A DNA stretch of 64,000 nucleotides from Massilia phosphatilytica (GTDB lineage: Bacteria; Pseudomonadota; Gammaproteobacteria; Burkholderiales; Burkholderiaceae_D): contig NZ_PUIP01000001.1 of assembly GCF_002968015.1 (NCBI RefSeq), forward strand, positions 558,001 to 622,000, written 5' to 3'. This document shows positions 58,707 through 64,000 of the stretch, in pieces. The notes beneath the pieces were generated by a model that was not told the origin of the DNA, did not search any database, and worked only from the letters and a program-made list of their open reading frames with translations. Every line of letters starts with the position of its first letter. The stretch's first letter is position 1. A program made the position numbers and the translations under genes.

Positions 58707-60100
58707 ACGCGCGCGCACCCAGGGAGGCGGTCATCAAGATGTACGCCAGACGCGAGGACATCCATCCGCGCGAGGTGAAAGGACCGTTCGCCACGCTGCG
58801 CTGGGCCTGCGTGTGGCTCACGCAGGCGCTGTTCTACGGCTTGCCGTGGCTGTCCATGCACGGCCGCCAGGCCGTCCTGTTCGACCTGGGTGCCCGTAAA
58901 TTCCACCTGTTCGGCCTCGTGCTGTGGCCGCAGGACTTCATCTATCTCGCGGGCCTCCTGATCATCAGCGCCTACGGCCTGTTTCTCGTGACCGCCGTGG
59001 CGGGGCGCGTGTGGTGCGGCTATGCGTGCCCGCAGACGGTCTATACCGAGATCTTCCTGTGGATCGAGCGCCGCATCGAAGGCGACCGCAGCGCGCGCAT
59101 CCGCCTCGACCGCCAGCCATGGACGGCGCACAAGCTGGGCAAGCGCGGCGCCAAGCACCTGGCCTGGGGCGCCGTCGCCCTGTGGACGGGGTTTACCTTT
59201 GTCGGCTACTTCACGCCGATCCGGGCGCTGGGCGCTGCGGTGGCGCACCTGAACCCCGGTCCATGGGAAGCGTTCTGGATCCTGTTCTACGGCTTTGCCA
59301 CCTACGGCAACGCGGGCTGGATGCGCGAGCAGGTGTGCAAGTACATGTGCCCGTACGCCCGCTTCCAGAGCGCGATGTTCGACCGCGACACGCTGATCGT
59401 CAGCTACGACGCGGCCCGCGGCGAACCGCGCGGCGCGGCGCGCAATTCAGCGAAAGGTAGCGACCGCCGAGGTGACTGCATCGACTGCTCGCTGTGCGTG
59501 CAGGTCTGCCCGGTCGGCATCGATATCCGCGACGGCCTGCAATACGAATGCATCGGCTGCGCCGCCTGCATCGACGCCTGTTCCGGCGTGATGGACAAGG
59601 TCGGCCGGCCCCGTGGCCTGATCCGCTACTCGACGGAGAATGCCCTGGCCGGCGGCTGGAATGCGCAGCAGATCCGCGCCCGCCTGCTGCGCCCGCGCAC
59701 GATCGGCTACGGCCTCGTGTTCGTCCTGATGGCGGCCGGCATGGGCACGGCGCTGGCACTGCGCACGCCGCTGAAACTGGACGTGATCCGCGACCGCGGC
59801 TCGATGGGCCGCGAAGTCGACGACGGCAAGATCGAGAACGTGTACCGCCTGCAGCTGATGAACACGGGCGAGCGTCCGCACCTGTTCCACGTCGGCGTCT
59901 CCGGCATCCCGTCCGCCGCCATCGCCGACGAGGACCTCGTCGAACTGGCTGGCGCCTCCGCGCGCGCGGTGCCCGTGCGCGTGCGCATCGACCACGGCGC
60001 TGCACGCACCGGGTCGAATGCGCTGACGTTCACCGTGACGGCGCAGGACGAACCCGCATTGCGCGTGACCGAGAAGGCCGTCTTCATCGTGCCGCGCTGA
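58703..60100 (+). CDS. ccoG: cbb3 oxidase accessory protein, polyferredoxin (copper reductase)
   Basis: 465 residues; ATG overlaps the ccoP stop. Five or so TM helices, N-terminal motifs CGYACPQTVYTEIFLWIE and CKYMCPYARFQ, then two 4Fe-4S clusters (CIDCSLCVQVCP and CIGCAACIDACSG), and a C-terminal Ig-like periplasmic domain from about residue 355. CcoG reduces Cu(II) to Cu(I) for delivery to the oxidase. Confidence 0.95.
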   Translation: MNARAPREAVIKMYARREDIHPREVKGPFATLRWACVWLTQALFYGLPWLSMHGRQAVLFDLGARKFHLFGLVLWPQDFIYLAGLLIISAYGLFLVTAVAGRVWCGYACPQTVYTEIFLWIERRIEGDRSARIRLDRQPWTAHKLGKRGAKHLAWGAVALWTGFTFVGYFTPIRALGAAVAHLNPGPWEAFWILFYGFATYGNAGWMREQVCKYMCPYARFQSAMFDRDTLIVSYDAARGEPRGAARNSAKGSDRRGDCIDCSLCVQVCPVGIDIRDGLQYECIGCAACIDACSGVMDKVGRPRGLIRYSTENALAGGWNAQQIRARLLRPRTIGYGLVFVLMAAGMGTALALRTPLKLDVIRDRGSMGREVDDGKIENVYRLQLMNTGERPHLFHVGVSGIPSAAIADEDLVELAGASARAVPVRVRIDHGAARTGSNALTFTVTAQDEPALRVTEKAVFIVPR

Positions 60101-60120
60101 ACGTTTATAAGGATAAAACC

Positions 60121-60621
60121 ATGCACGCGACTTCATCCACCAACGGGGCCACGCCCTGGTACACCCACCGCTGGCCATGGCTCCTGATGCTCGGCCCCGC
60201 GACCGTGCTGGCCGGCGGCGCGTACGTGGCGTGGCTCGCTGCGCGCCACCCGGATGCCCTCGTCGTCGACGACTACTACAAGCAGGGCAAGGCCATCAAC
60301 CAGGACCTGCGCCGCGACCGCGCGGCGACAAAACTGGGGCTGGCGCTGCGGGCGGAATACGACCCGCGCGCGGGCACCCTGGCCGGGCGCCTCACGGGAC
60401 CGGCGGCGCCGTTCACCGTCTACCTCGCGCATCCGACCCTGCCGCAGCGCGACCTGCGCGTGTTCGTGCGCCCCGCGCCGGACGGATCGTTCAGCGTGGC
60501 GCTGCCGGTACTGGAGCGGACGCACTGGCAGGTCGCCGTCGAAGGTGCGTTGCGCGACTGGCGGCTGGCCAAGGGGTGGGATGGCGTGCGGGCGCTGGAG
60601 ATCGTGGCGGACAAGCCCTGA
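60121..60621 (+). CDS. ccoH: cbb3 oxidase assembly protein
   Basis: 166 residues after AAGGATAAAACC. FixH family: one N-terminal TM helix (WPWLLMLGPATVLAGGAYVAWLA), then VVDDYYKQGKAINQDLRRDRAA, the family signature, and a periplasmic beta domain. It stabilises the complex during cbb3 assembly. Last gene of the operon; a LytTR regulator gene converges with it. Confidence 0.92.
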   Translation: MHATSSTNGATPWYTHRWPWLLMLGPATVLAGGAYVAWLAARHPDALVVDDYYKQGKAINQDLRRDRAATKLGLALRAEYDPRAGTLAGRLTGPAAPFTVYLAHPTLPQRDLRVFVRPAPDGSFSVALPVLERTHWQVAVEGALRDWRLAKGWDGVRALEIVADKP

Positions 60622-60627
60622 GCGGCC

Positions 60628-61365
60628 TCACAGCGCCTGGCCGAGGCGCTGTTCCAGCTGGCTGCGGTAGGTCCGGCTGACCTTGGCCCGTCCGCCGTGT
60701 TTCAGCACCACGTCGAACTCGCCGTGCGATATCGGCTCCAGGTGCAGGATGCTTTCGAGATTGACGATGGCCGAGCGGTGGATGCGCACGAAGTGGACGG
60801 GGTCCAGCCTGTCGGCCAGCGCATGGATCGGCGAACGGTACAGCAGCGCCTTTCCGCCGACGTACAGGTTGACGTACACGCCGACGGCTTCGATCCAGTC
60901 AATGTCCGCGGTCTTGACGATGTGCGTGGCGCCCGTGGATTTCACGACCAGCCGGTCCCAATGGACGGGTTCCGCGGCCGGCCGGCGTTCTTCCAGCCGC
61001 GCGAGGATGCGCCGCATGGCGGCCTCGAAGCGTTCGTCGCCGAATGGCTTCAACAGGTAATCGAGGGCGTTGGCCTCGAAGGCGCGGATTGCATACTGGT
61101 CGTAGGCGGTGACGAAGACGGTGACGGGCATGCGGTCGGCGCCGACGGCGGCGACGACGTCCAGGCCGGAAGGCCCGGGCATCTGCATGTCGAGGAAGAC
61201 GGCGTCGGGACGATCGTTCGCGATCATTCGCACGGCCGTCGCGCCGTCCGCCGATTCGAGCACGGCGCCGACGCCGTCCACCCTGGCCAACAGGTCGACG
61301 ATACGCCGCCGCGCCAGGGCCTCGTCGTCGACGACAAGTATTTTCAATGCGCTGGCGGGCGGCAT
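60628..61365 (-). CDS. LytTR-family response regulator
   Basis: 245 residues, ATG nine bases after AAGGAG. Receiver domain (KILVVDDEALARRRI, phospho-Asp in AVFLDMQMPG, Lys in LLKPF), then a LytTR DNA-binding domain (residues ~140-240, ATHIVKTADIDWIEAVGVYVNLYV, FVRIHRSAIVNLESI, KVSRTYRSQLEQRL). It pairs with the LytS-like kinase encoded 19 bases upstream. Targets are unknown; the nearest candidate is the divergent acyltransferase gene. Confidence 0.93.
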   Translation of the reverse strand: MPPASALKILVVDDEALARRRIVDLLARVDGVGAVLESADGATAVRMIANDRPDAVFLDMQMPGPSGLDVVAAVGADRMPVTVFVTAYDQYAIRAFEANALDYLLKPFGDERFEAAMRRILARLEERRPAAEPVHWDRLVVKSTGATHIVKTADIDWIEAVGVYVNLYVGGKALLYRSPIHALADRLDPVHFVRIHRSAIVNLESILHLEPISHGEFDVVLKHGGRAKVSRTYRSQLEQRLGQAL

Positions 61366-61384
61366 GGGTGGCATCTCCTTCGCA

Positions 61385-62428
61385 TCAAGCCAGGGGCAGG
61401 ACGATCGTCGCCTCGGTGCCGCCGTCCGCATGCGGCGCCACGGCGAACACGCTGGCGCCGGAAGGATACATGGCCGCCAGGCGCTCGCGCGTCACGCTGA
61501 TACCCAGGCCGCGCGCGGCCTCCATCGTCCAGCCGGGCGGCAGGCCGACGCCGTCGTCGACCACGCGGATCTCGACCTGGTCGCCGACGCGCCGCGCCGA
61601 CACGTCGACCTTGCCGCCCGACGCGCGGACCGCAATGCCGTGCCGGATGGCGTTTTCCACCAGCGGCTGCAGCAGCAGCGACGGGATGCGCGCGTGCGCC
61701 ACGTCCGGCATGACGGACACCGTGACCGCCAGGCGCTCGGCAAAGCGCATCCGGTGCAGCGCGAAGTAATGCTCGAGGAACTCGACTTCGTCGGCCAGGC
61801 TCACTTCGCGCCGGTTCCGGGTGTCGAGCGTGAAGCGCAGCAGGTCGCCCAGGTGCTCGATCATGCGGCGTGCCACCCGTGGCTCGTGCTCGACGCACGC
61901 GGAAATGCCGTTCAGCGCGTTGAACAGGAAGTGGGGATCGAGCTGCGTGCGCAGCGTGTTCAGCTGGGCTTCGAGAAAACCGCGCTGCAGGCGCTCGATC
62001 TGCAACTGGTCGACGAGCACGCGCTTGTAGTAGGCGAGGCCGGTCAGCGCACCGATGATGATGCAGTACACGAGCGTGGCCCAATAAAACCAGTCGAGCA
62101 GTCCCAGGGGCTCGCTCCACGGATCCCAGGGCAGAAGGCCGAGCCGGTCCTCGATCGCCGCCGCCGTCACGACGTACAGCGCCGTCAACGCCAGCCCGCA
62201 CACGGCATGGGCCGCCACGAGGGGCAGGGGACGCCTGAAGGCGGCTGCCAGGCGGTCGTGCAGGATCTTGATGAGCGGCGTCAGCGCACCCCACAGCCAG
62301 CAATTGATCGTGACCGATAGCAGGGCGCTCCAGCCGGCGCCGCGCAGGATGTACGGCAGCGCGAATACGCCGCCGGCGGCCGTCCAGGCCAGGAGTGCGA
62401 CGAGGATGCGTGAGGTGCGACGTTTCAC
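61385..62428 (-). CDS. LytS/His_kinase-type sensor histidine kinase
   Basis: 347 residues from a GTG; no good ribosome site is visible, so the start is uncertain. Four TM helices form the N-terminal sensor (ILVALLAWTAAGGVFALPYIL, SVTINCWLWGAL, then two more to about residue 145). The His_kinase domain has the phospho-His in LDPHFLFNAL, and the ATPase has LVENAIRHG (N box), DDGVGLPPG and GLGISVTRERL. It phosphorylates the LytTR regulator encoded next. The signal is unknown. Confidence 0.9.
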   Translation of the reverse strand: MKRRTSRILVALLAWTAAGGVFALPYILRGAGWSALLSVTINCWLWGALTPLIKILHDRLAAAFRRPLPLVAAHAVCGLALTALYVVTAAAIEDRLGLLPWDPWSEPLGLLDWFYWATLVYCIIIGALTGLAYYKRVLVDQLQIERLQRGFLEAQLNTLRTQLDPHFLFNALNGISACVEHEPRVARRMIEHLGDLLRFTLDTRNRREVSLADEVEFLEHYFALHRMRFAERLAVTVSVMPDVAHARIPSLLLQPLVENAIRHGIAVRASGGKVDVSARRVGDQVEIRVVDDGVGLPPGWTMEAARGLGISVTRERLAAMYPSGASVFAVAPHADGGTEATIVLPLA

Positions 62429-62615
62429 TGGTTGATCGTTGACGTGTAAGGGGGCCGCGTCAGCGGATGGGCCGCAGCCCGTTCGATGGGCGCCACAACC
62501 GTCCTGTAACAGCGGAATCCGGACTGTGACAAAGCCATTGTAAATACCTATTGCACTCCGGCATTCTACCGTAGCCGCCTGGCCCGGCAAGACTAAAAAA
62601 CGGAGACCTGCTGTG

Positions 62616-63749
62616 ATGCCCCCTGTGAAATACCATTACGAAGCCCTCGACGGCCTGCGCGGCACGGCCGCGCTCTGTGTCCTCATGTTCCACTTCTGGG
62701 AAATGATGGTGCCCGATATCGCCCACAACCCGATGGGCCATGCCTTCCTGGCCGTCGATTTCTTTTTCGCGCTGTCGGGATTCGTCCTCGGCCACGCCTA
62801 CGACGCGCGCCTGGCGCCGCACGCCGGCGCCCGCGAGGCACTCACCGTCGCGGGCTTCTTCAAGCGCCGCCTGATCCGCCTGCATCCGATGGTGCTGGCG
62901 GCGCTGGCGCTCAGCGTGACGGTGTACCTGCTGGACCCGTTCGTCGGCGACACCCAGCGCATCGGCGAGAAAATCTCCCTCGCGGCATTCGCCGGCACGT
63001 TCGCGCTCAGCGTGCTGCTGCTGCCGACGCCGAACGTGCCGAACAGCTTCGGCGAGACGCATTCGCTGAACGGCCCGTCCTGGACGCTGTTCCAGGAATA
63101 CATCGCCAACGTCCTGTACGGATGGTTCGGGCACAGGTTGACCCGCCGCCTGCACGTGGGCCTGTGCGTGCTGAGCGCCGCCGCGCTGCTGTGGACGGCG
63201 CAGCATTTCAATGACCTGAGCCACGGCTGGGGATGGGCCGACTTCTGGGCCGCCCCGGTGCGTCTCGCCTGTCCGTTCCTGGCGGGGCTGCTGGTGTACA
63301 GGCCGGGCTTCCGGCTGTCGGTGCCGCAACCGTTCGTCGTCCTGTCGCTGGTCCTGGCCGCCATCTTCGTGGCGCCCCAGATGGGCCGGTACAACGGCGT
63401 GTTCGAAGCGGCCTGCGTCATCGTCGTGTTCCCGCTGGTCCTCGCGGCAGGGGCCGGCGTGACGCGGACCGACGGCGCGCTCGGCGCGCTGTGCCGGTTC
63501 ATGGGCGAGCTGTCCTACCCCGTCTACGTCATCCACTACGCGTTCGTCTACCTGTTCGCGCACTGGAACTGGAACACGCATCCGTCGCCGACGCGGCTGG
63601 CGCTGGTGGCGGCGGGATCGCAAATCGGCATCGTGCTGCTGGCATACGCGCTGTTGCGCTGGTTCGACAGGCCGGTGCGCGCGTGGCTCACGCGGAAGTA
63701 TGCGGGGCCGGTCCACGTGCCCGTCGGGGTGGCCGAAGCGAACGCGTGA
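62616..63749 (+). CDS. Acyltransferase family 3 (OafA/YrhL-like) membrane protein
   Basis: 377 residues; ATG nine bases after CGGAGA, with an in-frame GTG one codon earlier. About ten TM helices. Family motifs: YEALDGLRGTAALCVLMFHFW (catalytic-type His), AVDFFFALSGFVLGHAYD and FKRRLIRLHP. These enzymes O-acetylate glycans, lipids or antibiotics. It is divergent from the LytTR pair, about 190 bases from the kinase start. Confidence 0.9.
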   Translation: MPPVKYHYEALDGLRGTAALCVLMFHFWEMMVPDIAHNPMGHAFLAVDFFFALSGFVLGHAYDARLAPHAGAREALTVAGFFKRRLIRLHPMVLAALALSVTVYLLDPFVGDTQRIGEKISLAAFAGTFALSVLLLPTPNVPNSFGETHSLNGPSWTLFQEYIANVLYGWFGHRLTRRLHVGLCVLSAAALLWTAQHFNDLSHGWGWADFWAAPVRLACPFLAGLLVYRPGFRLSVPQPFVVLSLVLAAIFVAPQMGRYNGVFEAACVIVVFPLVLAAGAGVTRTDGALGALCRFMGELSYPVYVIHYAFVYLFAHWNWNTHPSPTRLALVAAGSQIGIVLLAYALLRWFDRPVRAWLTRKYAGPVHVPVGVAEANA

Positions 63750-63753
63750 TGTG

Positions 63754-64000
63754 CTGCTGATGGCTGCACTGGCAGCTGGCCCCTGCGACGCTTTTCCCGT
63801 TGCGCAGGTCGATCCCGAAAGCCTCTGGCGCATTCCCAACGCCGTACCGCACGCGAGCTTCAGATCCGGGCCGATGGCCTCGAACATCTGCCGGGCCAGT
63901 CCGCCGGCCAGCGCGACCGACAGTCGCCGCTCGGAGCGTGTCGGCGACTGTGCCGCGTCCAGGTCGTTCGAGTAGATCAGGTAATGGAGCGTGGCTGCCT
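63754..64000 (-). pseudogene. Possible broken gene fragment at the window edge
   Basis: Third-position composition suggests minus-strand coding here. One frame reads protein-like from the edge (LHYLIYSNDLDAAQSP, then LARQMFEAIGPDLKLACG). Past about 63815 a different frame looks better (EAFGIDLRNGKSVAGASC). Neither has a sensible stop before running into the acyltransferase gene. It may be the degraded or frameshifted end of a gene lying beyond 64000. Product unknown. Confidence 0.3.

Noticed and set aside
62460..63887. A long minus-strand frame opposite the acyltransferase
   Set aside because: It is the antisense reading of a gene with clear acyltransferase motifs; only the part beyond 63750 has any coding look, which is listed separately at low confidence.

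Overview
The window is GC-rich (roughly two thirds G+C), gene-dense chromosomal DNA. Protein content and gene order suggest a betaproteobacterium of the Oxalobacteraceae (Massilia/Duganella-like). The reasons are a ccoNOQP-ccoG-ccoH cbb3 oxidase cluster behind FNR/ANR boxes with hemN and ccoI/ccoS just upstream, several TonB receptors, a long-form isocitrate lyase, a Pls/PosA-type synthetase, and GGGGTCAGAGCA-type intergenic repeats. This assignment is inference; there is no rRNA or other taxonomic marker here. I found no tRNA, rRNA, CRISPR array, prophage or intact IS element.

Layout. 1-7.1 kb: a sucrose/fructan utilisation locus (end of a sugar ABC ATPase, fructokinase, TonB receptor, GH32 lipoprotein, sugar MFS porter). 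7.1-9.3 kb: a frameshifted zinc-ribbon gene and an alpha/beta hydrolase divergent from a LysR regulator. 9.3-15.9 kb: a tripartite RND efflux system with a TetR regulator and two matching operators. 15.9-18.1 kb: isocitrate lyase, with palindromic operator candidates and a small inverted-repeat element upstream. 18.1-24.0 kb: a DUF3604 hydrolase in an operon with an SsuABC-like ABC transporter, divergent from a GntR/UTRA regulator. 24.0-29.2 kb: Rnk, a nitronate monooxygenase divergent from a LysR regulator, an atypical SDR/tautomerase/NTF2-like trio, small membrane proteins and DoxX. 29.2-38.1 kb (minus strand): TonB receptor, CruF-like carotenoid-family membrane protein, MpaB-family oxygenase, seven-TM hybrid histidine kinase and REC-GGDEF protein; the last four are joined by 4-base start/stop overlaps. 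38.4-43.5 kb: two-domain glycosyltransferase, Sel1-repeat protein, YdjM-like hydrolase and a YihY/BrkB protein of lower GC. 43.6-48.2 kb: a Pls/PosA-type single-module synthetase with its own phosphopantetheinyl transferase. 48.4-60.6 kb: a microaerobic block (PAS chemoreceptor, hemN, SafE-like protein, ccoI, ccoS, DksA-like protein, ccoNOQP, ccoG, ccoH) with three FNR boxes. 60.6-64 kb: a LytTR two-component pair, an acyltransferase, and an uncertain broken frame at the edge.

How the genes work together. The first locus would import and cleave fructans and phosphorylate the released fructose. The FNR-box block would switch on a high-affinity oxidase, its copper and haem supply and an aerotaxis-type receptor together when oxygen falls. 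The two best candidates for undescribed biology are the coupled carotenoid-protein/oxygenase/kinase/GGDEF operon behind a TonB receptor, and the Pls-type synthetase plus transferase pair, whose adenylation pocket read by eye carries a Glu compatible with a basic amino acid.
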